Below are positions 34,455 through 42,536 of a stretch of 64,000 nucleotides of DNA, in pieces. Source of the stretch: Ruegeria sp. AD91A (GTDB lineage: Bacteria > Pseudomonadota > Alphaproteobacteria > Rhodobacterales > Rhodobacteraceae). The position numbers and the translations under genes are program-made. Below the pieces are notes generated by a model. The model worked only from the letters and a program-made list of their open reading frames with translations. It did not search any database and had not been told where the DNA came from. The stretch covers positions 186,001 to 250,000 of the forward strand of contig NZ_CP031946.1 of NCBI RefSeq assembly GCF_003443535.1. Direction: 5' to 3'. Within the stretch, counting starts at the first letter, position 1, and every line of letters begins with the position of its first letter.

Positions 34455-35645
34455 TTAGCCAGGTACCGCCGTACCGGCATTGTCGCCGGTTCCGTCGCGC
34501 CGTGCCTTGGCAGACGCCAAAGTGTCGCGCAGTTCCTTTTCCATCTTCTGCAACTCAGCTTCGGCTGCGGCGCGTTTGGCCTTGCCTTCGTCCGCAATCG
34601 CAAGGCTTTCGTTGATGGTGCCAATTAGGTCGGCATTGGCCTGCTTGACCGCTTCGATGTCGAACACACCGCGCTCCATTTCTTGGCGGATCATCTTGTT
34701 CGATTCTCGCAGGTTGGCTGCGTTCGAGGTCAAAAGCTCGTTGGTCAGGTCATTGGCATCCCGCACCGCGGCAGCGGCCTCGGCGCTGCGCTGGATCGTA
34801 ACCGCCTGGGCCAGTTGCGTTTCCCAAAGCGGGACGGTGTTCACCAGTGTCGAGTTGATCTTGGTGACCAGCGACTTGTCGTTTTCCTGAACCAAACGGA
34901 TCGACGGCAGCGACTGCATCGTGACCTGTCGTGTCAGTTTCAGGTCATGAACCCGGCGTTCGAGGTCATCGCGTGCCGCGCGCATGTCGCGCAGTTCCTG
35001 CGCCTTCATCACCTGTTGTTCTTCGGGTGCAGCCTGAACTTCGGCTTCTTTTTCAGGGATGGCGTGGCTGTCGAGTTCGGTCAGCTTCTCTTCGCCCGCC
35101 GCGATGTACAGCGCCAGTTCATCATAGAAATCCAAGGTCTTTTCATACAGCAGGTCCAAAGACTTGATATCCTTGAGCAGCGTATGCTCATGCCCCAGTA
35201 GATCGTCGGTAATGCGGTCGATCTGGTCCTGAACGTCTTCGTACTGAGCGGTAAATTTTGCAAATGGTGCAGCTCTGCCCAACAGTTTTTCCCACCAGCT
35301 ACGTTCGCGACGCACGTCAAGTTCACTGACCGAGAACCCGCGTATCGTGGTTACGATGTTGCGCAGGCTGTCACCGGCCGGGCCGACATCCTTGTTGCGC
35401 ACATCCGCCAGCATGGCCTGGCTGATTTCCTGAAGTTCGGCCTGAGCGGACGAGCCAAACGCGACGATCGAATTGGTGTTGTCCATGTCGATTTCATTCA
35501 TCCGCTTGCGGATTTCGGCGCTGACGGGTTCGTCGGCTTCCTCCAGCGACACGACTTCGGCCTGTGGTTCGGGCAGGGCAACTGCGGTGACTTCCTGTAC
35601 CAGAGTTTCGGCCTGAACTGCCTTTTTCTTGATCTCATCGGACAT
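34455..35645 (-). CDS. TelA family (toxic anion resistance) protein
   Basis: A 396-residue, highly helical, cytoplasmic protein of the TelA/KlaA family (PF05816): RSWWEKLLGRAAPFAKF near residue 113, DRITDDLLGHEHTLLKDIKSLD near 145 (at about 35155-35220), YIAAGEEKL, and a C-terminal coiled region ending in a Lys/Ala-rich tail. Relatives are linked to tellurite resistance, and TelA/YaaN-type proteins pair with XpaC in Firmicutes, as here (30-bp gap). The biochemical role is not established; membrane or envelope stress is the common theme. Confidence 0.88.
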   Translation of the reverse strand: MSDEIKKKAVQAETLVQEVTAVALPEPQAEVVSLEEADEPVSAEIRKRMNEIDMDNTNSIVAFGSSAQAELQEISQAMLADVRNKDVGPAGDSLRNIVTTIRGFSVSELDVRRERSWWEKLLGRAAPFAKFTAQYEDVQDQIDRITDDLLGHEHTLLKDIKSLDLLYEKTLDFYDELALYIAAGEEKLTELDSHAIPEKEAEVQAAPEEQQVMKAQELRDMRAARDDLERRVHDLKLTRQVTMQSLPSIRLVQENDKSLVTKINSTLVNTVPLWETQLAQAVTIQRSAEAAAAVRDANDLTNELLTSNAANLRESNKMIRQEMERGVFDIEAVKQANADLIGTINESLAIADEGKAKRAAAEAELQKMEKELRDTLASAKARRDGTGDNAGTAVPG

Positions 35646-35675
35646 GGGGATGTTCCTCGCTCAAATAATGGCCGG

Positions 35676-36590
35676 TCAGTCCAACCGGACGCCTTCGCGC
35701 TGCAGTCTTTCACGCAACACGTCGATTTCGACCGTCAGATCACTGCGGTCATCCAATAACATTTTCCGCGTACGTGCGGAAAAATTCTGCTCCAGATCGT
35801 CCAGCAGGGCGGAATAGTCGGCAAGCGCCTGCGCATCACGGGTGCGCGCGTAGACATCAGCAAACTTGACAGTCGCGTCACGCGCGCCCCGCAGATAGAC
35901 GGTCAGGTATTTTCTGGCTCCGGCCAGATCGCGAGGATCTTCCTCGACCGTGCGGAACAGGTCACGTGCGGTGTCCTGAAACCGCTCCACACGGGCTTCG
36001 ACGCGTCGGTCGCCCGCGCGTTTTATGGCATCCGTCATTTCCGACAACTGTTTCTCGGCATCATCGACCACGCGGGCCACACGGTCTTGCTGATAGGTGT
36101 CGACCCCTTCCATCCCTTTGTCCTTCATCGGATCAAGTCCAAATGAGACAGAGTGCAGAACGGTCGCCGCAACGCCAAACAGTACGGGGGCCAACAGGCT
36201 GACCTGCGCGGCTGCCTCAGCGTCCAGAAACTCGGATCTGTAAGACGCAAGGCCTGCGCCAAGGCCAGTGAGAACACTGGCAAAGATCTTGCGCGGAAAA
36301 GCGGGCCTTCGGGCGGTTTTGCGGGCGTTGTACGCGGCCTCGGCCCTCAGGCCTTCCCGCAGCAAGAATGCGGCCGCCGTCAGAAAACCAGCGGCGATCA
36401 ACCCGATGGTCATGCCAATCGCGCCGTCGTTCAGGGACAGAAACACCAGAGGAATGGCGGGCAGAAACAAAGTATTCGCACGCGCACCAGCGGGCTCGAC
36501 CCGCGCGCCGTCAAACTGACCCCTTGGCAGCGGAGCGTTTTCCGTTTCATCGCCCTGTGGGCTGTATTTACCGCCAAACCGTTTTGCCAT
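35676..36590 (-). CDS. XpaC-like 5-bromo-4-chloroindolyl phosphate hydrolysis family protein
   Basis: A 304-residue protein with a Pro/Gly-rich N-terminus, two hydrophobic hairpins (about residues 40-75 and 105-145), then a soluble helical domain (~180-300) containing DDAEKQLSEMTDAIKR and ARKYLTVYLRGARDATVKF typical of XpaC. The name comes from an X-phosphate hydrolysis phenotype in Bacillus; no phosphatase motif is evident, so the name may mislead. XpaC and TelA are conserved neighbours in other phyla. A 29-codon gene ends three bases before its ATG. Confidence 0.85.
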   Translation of the reverse strand: MAKRFGGKYSPQGDETENAPLPRGQFDGARVEPAGARANTLFLPAIPLVFLSLNDGAIGMTIGLIAAGFLTAAAFLLREGLRAEAAYNARKTARRPAFPRKIFASVLTGLGAGLASYRSEFLDAEAAAQVSLLAPVLFGVAATVLHSVSFGLDPMKDKGMEGVDTYQQDRVARVVDDAEKQLSEMTDAIKRAGDRRVEARVERFQDTARDLFRTVEEDPRDLAGARKYLTVYLRGARDATVKFADVYARTRDAQALADYSALLDDLEQNFSARTRKMLLDDRSDLTVEIDVLRERLQREGVRLD

Positions 36591-36593
36591 GGC

Positions 36594-36683
36594 TTACAGA
36601 CCCCCGAGCAAGCCAGTGCAGACGCCGAACAACAGCACCAGCAGTACAGCGTAGGCCAGTTTTTGCACTCCGCTTCCGGACAT
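36594..36683 (-). CDS. 29-residue single-span membrane peptide
   Basis: An ORF of 29 codons starting at ATG 36683, preceded by a GGGGGG ribosome-type site. The product has a short polar N-terminus (MSGSGVQK) and one hydrophobic span (LAYAVLLVLLFGVCTGLLGG). It ends three bases before the XpaC start, in the right place to be the first gene of the operon and translationally linked to it. It is too short for routine gene calling. Support is the ribosome site, clean membrane topology and spacing; conservation is untested. Confidence 0.55.
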   Translation of the reverse strand: MSGSGVQKLAYAVLLVLLFGVCTGLLGGL

Positions 36684-36765
36684 CACGCCCCCCAAATAGC
36701 AGCTTTCACTGAAAATTTAGGGGATACGCGGGCTTAGCGCTAGGGGGAAGGTTGCCGAACCCGCA

Positions 36766-37581
36766 TCACTTGCGGGGAATCTTGCCGATTTGAGGTCGTT
36801 TTCTTTGTGGCCGTGACGGGCGTTTGGGCGCGTTGTCGGCTTTATCTTCGGAATCCAGACCCAGTTGATCGCGCATGACCCTGCGACGGACTTCTTCGAC
36901 CTCACCCTGTTTCAGAGTCCCCAGCTGGAAGGGGCCGTAGGACACGCGCAACAGTCGGTTCACGGTTAAACTGATATCCTCCATCGCGCGGCGGATTTCG
37001 CGGTTCTTGCCTTCGCGCAAGCCGATCGTCAGCCAGGCATTTGCGCCCTGTTGGCGATCCAGCGACACGGTCATTGTCTGAAATCGCTCTCCTTCGATTA
37101 CCAGCCCCTTGCGCAACGGTTCGAAGTCTTCGTCCTTCGGGCGACCGTTCACTCGCACGCGGTACTTCCGCAACCAGCCAGTCGAGGGCAGTTCAAGCTT
37201 GCGCTTGATGCCGCCATCGTTGGTCAACAGCAGCAACCCTTCGGAATTCAGATCCAGCCGACCGACGCTCATCACCCGTGGCATGTCGTCGGGCAGCCTG
37301 TCGAATATTGTCTCTCGCCCTTTTTCGTCGCTGGTCGTTGTCACCAACCCGGCAGGCTTGTGATACAGCCACAGGCGCGATGGTTCCGGTTCCGAGACCG
37401 GCTTGCCGTCGACTACGATCTTGTCTTTCGCCGTCACGTTCAGGGCAGGGCTGTCAATGGTCTTGCCATTCACTGCCACGCGGCCTGCTTCGATCATGCG
37501 TTCCGCCTCGCGCCGCGACGCTACGCCAGCGCGGGCCAGGACTTTGGCGATCCGATCGCCGGGGGGTGGGGTCTTGTTCAT
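36766..37581 (-). CDS. Large-subunit rRNA pseudouridine synthase (RluB/RsuA family)
   Basis: Predicted 271 residues from ATG 37581. An S4 RNA-binding domain occupies ~residues 8-65 (RIAKVLARAGVASRREAERMI in part). The RsuA/RluB-type catalytic domain follows, with YHKPAGLVTT near 80, the catalytic Asp in SVGRLDLNSEGLLLLTNDG (~112) and GKNREIRRAME near 205. The tail is Lys/Arg-rich. By domain order it is most like RluB (U2605-type sites in 23S rRNA). It is divergent from tadA, 61 bp away. Confidence 0.88.
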   Translation of the reverse strand: MNKTPPPGDRIAKVLARAGVASRREAERMIEAGRVAVNGKTIDSPALNVTAKDKIVVDGKPVSEPEPSRLWLYHKPAGLVTTTSDEKGRETIFDRLPDDMPRVMSVGRLDLNSEGLLLLTNDGGIKRKLELPSTGWLRKYRVRVNGRPKDEDFEPLRKGLVIEGERFQTMTVSLDRQQGANAWLTIGLREGKNREIRRAMEDISLTVNRLLRVSYGPFQLGTLKQGEVEEVRRRVMRDQLGLDSEDKADNAPKRPSRPQRKRPQIGKIPRK

Positions 37582-37642
37582 GTCAGGGCCATACCGCATC
37601 CCGCGCGCTTGCGAAAGGCGGGTTTCTGATGCAGTCAGGGGC

Positions 37643-38107
37643 ATGGTGTTCAAATCGCATATGGAACAGGCCCTGGCCGAGGCGCGCGCAGCGGCTGATC
37701 GCGGCGAGGTGCCCGTGGGGGCTGTTATCGTCGGTCCGGACGGAACCGTTGTGGCGGCGGCTGGAAACCAAACGCGTGAGCTGAATGACCCCACGGCCCA
37801 TGCTGAAATCGTGGCCTTGCGTGCAGCCTGTGCGCAGACGGGGTCTGAACGGCTGCCGGATCACGATCTTTATGTCACGCTGGAGCCTTGCGCGATGTGC
37901 GCAGCGGCCTTGGCGGCCGCGCGCATCCGGCGGATCTATTACGGTGCGGCAGACCCCAAGTCCGGGGGTGTGGCGCATGGTGCACGCGTATTTTCGCATG
38001 CACAGGCGCATCACGTGCCCGAGGTTTATGACGGGATTGCCTGCGAAGACGCCGCCGCACTTTTGAAAGACTTCTTTGCGTCGCGCCGGAAGGACGTGCC
38101 AAGCTGA
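37643..38107 (+). CDS. tadA: tRNA-specific adenosine deaminase
   Basis: Predicted 154 residues from ATG 37643 (GGGG just upstream); ATG 37661 is an alternative. Zinc and catalytic motifs: THAEIVAL (HAE) near residue 53 and TLEPCAMCAAAL (PCxxC) near 84; RRIYYGAADPKSGG is TadA-typical. It converts A34 to inosine in tRNA-Arg(ACG). The longer open frame starting at 37403 overlaps the divergent pseudouridine synthase and is not used. Confidence 0.93.
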   Translation: MVFKSHMEQALAEARAAADRGEVPVGAVIVGPDGTVVAAAGNQTRELNDPTAHAEIVALRAACAQTGSERLPDHDLYVTLEPCAMCAAALAAARIRRIYYGAADPKSGGVAHGARVFSHAQAHHVPEVYDGIACEDAAALLKDFFASRRKDVPS

Positions 38108-38115
38108 AGTCGGGC

Positions 38116-38808
38116 CTAGAGTTTGATCGGCTGCATCACCTCAGGCTCGATCACATCGACCCCCGGCAATCCGTCGATCAACGCCTGTGCGGACTGTTCC
38201 AGGATGGGGAACGTTCTGTAGTGGCATGGGATGACCGCCTTGAAGTTGAAGTAGCGCTTGGCGGCATAGGCGGTGGCTTTCATGTCCATGGTGAAATGCC
38301 CGCCGGCCGAAAGGATGCCGATATCGGGCTTGTGGTAATCTCCCATCCAATCCATGTCGGCCATGATGTCGGTATCGCCCGAGACATAGAGCATATGCCC
38401 CTCAGCCGCGATCATGAAGCCGACTTCACTGCCACCGGTGCGCAGACCGTCCGGTGTTGAAAAGGTCGAGCTGTGAGAAGCCGGAACCATTGTCACCTTG
38501 ACGCCGTTCAGATCGACGGTGCCACCCTTGTTGAAACCGATGGTCTCAATGCCTTCCGTTTCGCTCCAGAATCCCATCAGATCATACTGGCCGACAACGG
38601 GGACTTTCAGGTGTTTGGCCAGCGGCAGAATATCAACCACGTGGTCGAAATGCGTGTGGGTCAGAAGGATATGAGTCGCACCATCCAGCGCTGCATCATG
38701 CTGATCTTCCGGCAAGACCGGGTTGCCGGTCAGCCACGGGTCGATCAACAGAACCTGCCCCTGAGTTTCAATGCGAAAACTGCCATGGCCCAGCCAGATA
38801 ATGTTCAT
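38116..38808 (-). CDS. UPF0173-type metal-dependent hydrolase (metallo-beta-lactamase fold)
   Basis: A 230-residue MBL-fold protein of the UPF0173 family. The zinc-ligand motif is THTHFDHVVD near residue 50; further ligands are in VPASHSS (~108), YVSGDTD (~140) and IPCHYRTFP (~190). The N-terminal IIWLGHGSFRI is characteristic. Substrate unknown. It converges on tadA with an 8-bp gap and is divergent from the ceramidase-like gene. Confidence 0.88.
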   Translation of the reverse strand: MNIIWLGHGSFRIETQGQVLLIDPWLTGNPVLPEDQHDAALDGATHILLTHTHFDHVVDILPLAKHLKVPVVGQYDLMGFWSETEGIETIGFNKGGTVDLNGVKVTMVPASHSSTFSTPDGLRTGGSEVGFMIAAEGHMLYVSGDTDIMADMDWMGDYHKPDIGILSAGGHFTMDMKATAYAAKRYFNFKAVIPCHYRTFPILEQSAQALIDGLPGVDVIEPEVMQPIKL

Positions 38809-38868
38809 TCCGGTTTTCCTCCCATAAGGTCTCTTGGCAGCAGCCTAGCATCGGCTATGTAAAATTCC

Positions 38869-39540
38869 ATGGACTGGATTCGAGAAATCGATGGCTATTG
38901 CGAACGCTTGTCGGCGGACTATTGGGCCGAGCCGATCAATGCGATCACAAACGCTGCTTTTCTGATTGCCGCATGGATCATGTGGCGGCGCGTACGCGAT
39001 CAGGACATGCCACTGGCCAAGGGTCTGGTCGTGATTCTGGCCATGATTGGGATCGGCAGCTATCTGTTTCACACCCATGCCAGGGTGTGGGCGGCATTGG
39101 CGGATGTGGTGCCGATCCTGCTGTTCATATTGGTCTATATATATGCGGTGAACCGGGACATCTGTCGCATGTCGTCTGGATTGGCCTTCGTCGGTATGAT
39201 TCTGTTTCTTCCCTATGCGGCGGCCGTTGCACCATTGTTCCAACGTGTGCCAGGGATTGGTGGGTCGGCGGCTTATGCGCCGGTCCCTTTGTTGATCCTG
39301 ATCTACGCGTTCCTGCTGCGGGGCAATGACCCGAACTTGGCCAGAGCGATGACGCTCGGGGCCCTGATCCTGATTCTATCCATCACTTTCCGTGCGCTCG
39401 ATTTGCAAATTTGCAAGCAATGGCCGATGGGGACGCATTTCATGTGGCATATCCTGAATGCCATCATGCTGGGTTGGATGATCGAGGTGTATCGCGCGGC
39501 CTTCATCAGGGGCCGTTTCGACGATGGCCTTGGGCCTTGA
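38869..39540 (+). CDS. Ceramidase-like membrane hydrolase (CREST superfamily)
   Basis: A 223-residue protein with about seven hydrophobic segments. The metal-site pattern of the alkaline ceramidase/CREST superfamily is visible: SYLFHTHARVWAALAD (Ser-x3-His ... Asp, ~residues 64-79) and THFMWHILNA (His-x3-His, ~185-194). The N-terminal YWAEPINAITNAAFLIAA also fits family PF05875. Bacterial members are thought to be membrane-embedded hydrolases, but a ceramide substrate is not implied. It is a single gene between UPF0173 and DUF4202. Confidence 0.78.
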   Translation: MDWIREIDGYCERLSADYWAEPINAITNAAFLIAAWIMWRRVRDQDMPLAKGLVVILAMIGIGSYLFHTHARVWAALADVVPILLFILVYIYAVNRDICRMSSGLAFVGMILFLPYAAAVAPLFQRVPGIGGSAAYAPVPLLILIYAFLLRGNDPNLARAMTLGALILILSITFRALDLQICKQWPMGTHFMWHILNAIMLGWMIEVYRAAFIRGRFDDGLGP

Positions 39541-39613
39541 GTCGCGGAATGGTCCTTTCCGGCCATCCCACGTCTCATGGAAACGAGGTCGGCGAATCCG
39601 CATTGGTCCGTGT

Positions 39614-40177
39614 TCAGGTCTGAAAGGCCGCGGCCAGATGATCGGGCAGATCGAATTCGCGCAATACCCGTGCGCGGCCGTCGGGCGACATCTTACGGGC
39701 AGTCTTTTCGACGATGCTCTGGATTTTCTCGGCCGAGTGTTTCGCAGCAAAGGGCTGGAAATACCATTCCAGGAATACAAAGCAGATCACGTCTTCCAGC
39801 GCCTGCACCTCTGCGTCGCGCTTGAGGCCCTGTTTGCGCAACATGCGCCCTGCGGCCTCAACCTGTTCCGCGTCATAACCTTCACGGGACATCAAGCCCA
39901 TGACCACTTCGGCATGGTGTTCGCCCTGCGCCTTGCGCCAGGCCAAATATCCCGCCCGGCCTTCGGGGTATTCACTGCGGGCAAGTTTCCAACGCTCAAC
40001 ATGCTGCCCGCGCGCGGCGATCTGAAGTGCGTCAGAAGCTTCCGGAAACAGGCGGTCCAGCTCGGCACTCATGCGTTCGCCATACAACAGCGCCGCGGGG
40101 CGGCCATCGTCTTGGTTGGGGTCATTTTCGTTGGCTGCGTCGATTGCGTCCAGAACCGCTTGTTTTTGCGTGCTCAT
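39614..40177 (-). CDS. DUF4202 domain-containing protein
   Basis: Predicted 187 residues from ATG 40177 (GGAG upstream). Residues ~10-185 match DUF4202, an all-alpha family (AARGQHVERWKLARSEYPEG, YLAWRKAQGEHHA, and VICFVFLEWYFQPFAAKH before the C-terminus). The conserved His/Asp/Glu pattern recalls HD-type enzymes and suggests a metal site, but no activity is known. It is monocistronic by context. Confidence 0.78.
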   Translation of the reverse strand: MSTQKQAVLDAIDAANENDPNQDDGRPAALLYGERMSAELDRLFPEASDALQIAARGQHVERWKLARSEYPEGRAGYLAWRKAQGEHHAEVVMGLMSREGYDAEQVEAAGRMLRKQGLKRDAEVQALEDVICFVFLEWYFQPFAAKHSAEKIQSIVEKTARKMSPDGRARVLREFDLPDHLAAAFQT

Positions 40178-40282
40178 TTTCTGCTCCACTGGCTTGCCTG
40201 AACTACGAAACCTCGGCGCAGTTCTGTTCGTCATTCGACGTCATGCTAACGGCTTGCCCTGGGATGTGCATCCTCGAAAATG

Positions 40283-40321
40283 AAAAACGGCCGGGTCAGA
40301 GAGGGGATATCTGACCCGGCC
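40283..40321 (-). terminator. Terminator of the small exported protein gene
   Basis: On the - strand a 12-bp perfect stem (40310-40321 with 40289-40300) is followed by GTTTTTC. It lies 12 bp after the stop codon of the 52-residue protein. Confidence 0.8.
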
Positions 40322-40333
40322 GGGACCTGCGCT

Positions 40334-40492
40334 TTAGCTGGCAGGTTTAACCTGATCCTGCGTGACCGGTTCCGCAATAGGGGACGGGAAGGTCAACGTG
40401 CGTGTCAGGTTGCTTGTGTCGATACCCAAGGCCATGGCCGGTGCGGCCAGAAACGTGGCGGACAAGACTGCGGCTGTTATCAGGGGTTTCAT
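40334..40492 (-). CDS. Small exported protein (52 aa), unknown function
   Basis: Starts at ATG 40492 (MKPLITAAVL) with GGAG ten bases upstream. Residues 1-21 are a clear Sec signal peptide (cleavage after APAMA). The mature part is only ~31 residues, acidic/proline-containing, and has no cysteine. It has its own strong terminator and an upstream region with phased direct repeats, so it is probably regulated as a single gene. I recognise no family. Confidence 0.6.
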   Translation of the reverse strand: MKPLITAAVLSATFLAAPAMALGIDTSNLTRTLTFPSPIAEPVTQDQVKPAS

Positions 40493-40529
40493 GTTTTTTC
40501 TCCGGTTTGCGTTATGTCGCACAAATAAA

Positions 40530-40611
40530 ATGAACAGTACAGTTTAGTTTTCAAGGTCCGCAATGAACTATTCAGTTTACTTTTTCGCATACCACTCATT
40601 CAGTTTTGAAT
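40530..40611. promoter_or_regulatory. Phased direct repeats, putative operators
   Basis: Two copies of ATGAAC-N4-CAGTTTA-S-TTTT begin at 40530 and 40563, exactly 33 bp (three helical turns) apart. Each contains TGAAC-N6-GTTTA, an imperfect palindrome of the kind bound by TetR-type dimers. A palindrome ATTCA-GTTT-TGAAT follows at 40598-40611. The array lies in the 227-bp gap (40493-40719) between the divergent small exported protein gene and gatC. Confidence 0.5.
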
Positions 40612-40719
40612 GGCAAGAGAAGACGAGGAATCCGAAACTCGGACCTGCCAGCGGCGCGGCGGTCTTGCGACTGTCGCAACAGACGGGTAAACGCCCCTTA
40701 ACGTAGATGAGGGAAGCCG

Positions 40720-41007
40720 ATGTCGATTGACCAAAGCACCGCCGCCAAAGTGGCCAAGCTGGCCCGGATCAAGGTCGAGGATGACGCGCTGCCGGCGCTG
40801 GCATCCGAGTTCAACACCATCCTAGGGTTCATCGAACAGCTGAACGAAGTGGATGTGGAAGGTGTCGAGCCGATGGTCTCGGTCACACCCATGCGCCTCA
40901 AGCGTCGTCAGGACGAAGTCACTGATGGCAATCAGCAGGACAAGATTCTGGCCAACGCCCCCGACGCCCGTGAAGGGTTCTTCGCAGTCCCCAAAGTGGT
41001 GGAGTAA
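40720..41007 (+). CDS. gatC: Asp/Glu-tRNA amidotransferase subunit C
   Basis: A 95-residue GatC: AAKVAKLARIKVEDD at the N-terminus, FNTILGFIEQLNEVDVEGVEP in the centre (at about 40809-40872) and FFAVPKVVE at the end. It stabilises GatA in the GatCAB complex that converts Glu-tRNA(Gln) or Asp-tRNA(Asn) to the amide forms. The gene is three bases upstream of gatA; gatB is not in the window. Confidence 0.95.
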   Translation: MSIDQSTAAKVAKLARIKVEDDALPALASEFNTILGFIEQLNEVDVEGVEPMVSVTPMRLKRRQDEVTDGNQQDKILANAPDAREGFFAVPKVVE

Positions 41008-41010
41008 GAC

Positions 41011-42498
41011 ATGAGCGAACTGAACAAACTGGGCCTGGCCGAGGCCCGCGACGCATTGCGAGCCGGCGACGTCACTTCTGTCGAGCTGACAGACGCCTGC
41101 CTGAAAGCCATTGATGAAGCAGATGCGCTGAACGCATTCGTCCACAAGACGCCTGAGATCGCGATGGAACGCGCCAAGGCTGCGGATGAACGGATCAAGG
41201 GTGGCGACGCTCCGTCTATGTGTGGCCTGCCGATCGGCATCAAGGACCTATTCTGCACCAAGGGCGTGCCGTCGCAGGCCGCGTCGGGCATTCTTGAAGG
41301 TTTCAAGCCGGAATACGAATCCACTGTTTCGCAGCAACTGGCCGACGCAGGCGCAGTGATGCTGGGCAAGCTGAACATGGACGAATTCGCCATGGGGTCG
41401 TCCAACGAAACATCGGTCTATGGCAATGCCGTCAGCCCATGGCGTCGTGGCAACGATGATGCGCAGCTGACGCCGGGCGGCTCGTCCGGCGGATCTGCGT
41501 CTGCTGTGGCCGCTGACCTGTGCCTTGCGGCAACGGGCACCGATACCGGCGGTTCCATCCGCCAGCCCGCGGCTTTTGTCGGCATCACCGGCATCAAGCC
41601 GACCTATGGTCGCTGCTCCCGTTGGGGCATTGTCGCCTTCGCATCCTCGCTGGATCAGGCCGGCCCGATGACCAAGAACGTCCGCGACGCCGCGATCATG
41701 CTGGAAACCATGTGCGGTCATGACGCCAAGGATTCGACCAGTACGGACCTGGCCGTCCCGAATTTCGAAGCGATGCTGACCGGAGACATCAAGGGCAAGA
41801 AGATCGGTATCCCCAAGGAATACCGCATGGACGGCATGCCCGCAGAGATCGAAAAGCTCTGGGCCGACGGTGCCGCGATGCTGAAGGATGCGGGTGCCGA
41901 AATCGTCGATATCTCACTGCCGCACACCAAGTATGCGCTGCCAGCCTACTATGTGATCGCCCCGGCCGAGGCGTCTTCGAACCTCGCCCGTTATGACGGT
42001 GTCCGTTATGGGCATCGTGCGCAGTTGGCGCAGGGGGATGGCATCACCGAGATGTACGAAAAAACCCGCGCCGAGGGCTTTGGTCACGAAGTGCAACGCC
42101 GGGTCATGGTCGGTACATACGTGTTGTCGGCGGGCTTCTACGACGCCTACTACAACCGTGCCCGCAAGGTGCGCACGCTGATCAAGAAAGACTTCGAAGA
42201 CGTGTTCGCGGACGGAGTCGACGCCATCCTGACCCCGGCGACCCCATCGGCAGCATTCGGTCTGGGCGAAATGACCGAGGCAGATCCAGTTCAAATGTAT
42301 TTGAACGACGTCTTTACAGTGACTGTGAACCTGGCCGGATTGCCCGGAATATCGGTCCCCGCCGGGTTGGATACACAAGGCCTTCCACTGGGTTTGCAAC
42401 TGATCGGGCGTCCTTGGGAAGAAGGCGATCTGCTCAACACCGCCTATGCGCTGGAAAACGCAGCCGGTTTTGTGGCCAAACCCGGGAAATGGTGGTAA
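41011..42498 (+). CDS. gatA: Asp/Glu-tRNA amidotransferase subunit A
   Basis: A 495-residue amidase-signature enzyme, the glutaminase subunit of GatCAB. The Ser-cisSer-Lys triad is visible: GIKDLFC (Lys ~79), [13 protein letters not shown] (cis-Ser ~154) and [12 protein letters not shown] (nucleophile Ser ~178). The C-terminus has the usual [13 protein letters not shown] and [12 protein letters not shown]. It is in an operon with gatC. Length is normal for the family. Confidence 0.96.
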   Translation: MSELNKLGLAEARDALRAGDVTSVELTDACLKAIDEADALNAFVHKTPEIAMERAKAADERIKGGDAPSMCGLPIGIKDLFCTKGVPSQAASGILEGFKPEYESTVSQQLADAGAVMLGKLNMDEFAMGSSNETSVYGNAVSPWRRGNDDAQLTPGGSSGGSASAVAADLCLAATGTDTGGSIRQPAAFVGITGIKPTYGRCSRWGIVAFASSLDQAGPMTKNVRDAAIMLETMCGHDAKDSTSTDLAVPNFEAMLTGDIKGKKIGIPKEYRMDGMPAEIEKLWADGAAMLKDAGAEIVDISLPHTKYALPAYYVIAPAEASSNLARYDGVRYGHRAQLAQGDGITEMYEKTRAEGFGHEVQRRVMVGTYVLSAGFYDAYYNRARKVRTLIKKDFEDVFADGVDAILTPATPSAAFGLGEMTEADPVQMYLNDVFTVTVNLAGLPGISVPAGLDTQGLPLGLQLIGRPWEEGDLLNTAYALENAAGFVAKPGKWW

Positions 42499-42536
42499 GC
42501 CTAAGGCAACAGAATATCTAGACACGGAGCCAAACA

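Noticed and set aside
37403..37642. N-terminal extension of TadA
   Set aside because: The extra 80 codons overlap the divergent pseudouridine synthase gene and its promoter gap; TadA similarity begins only at about 37643.
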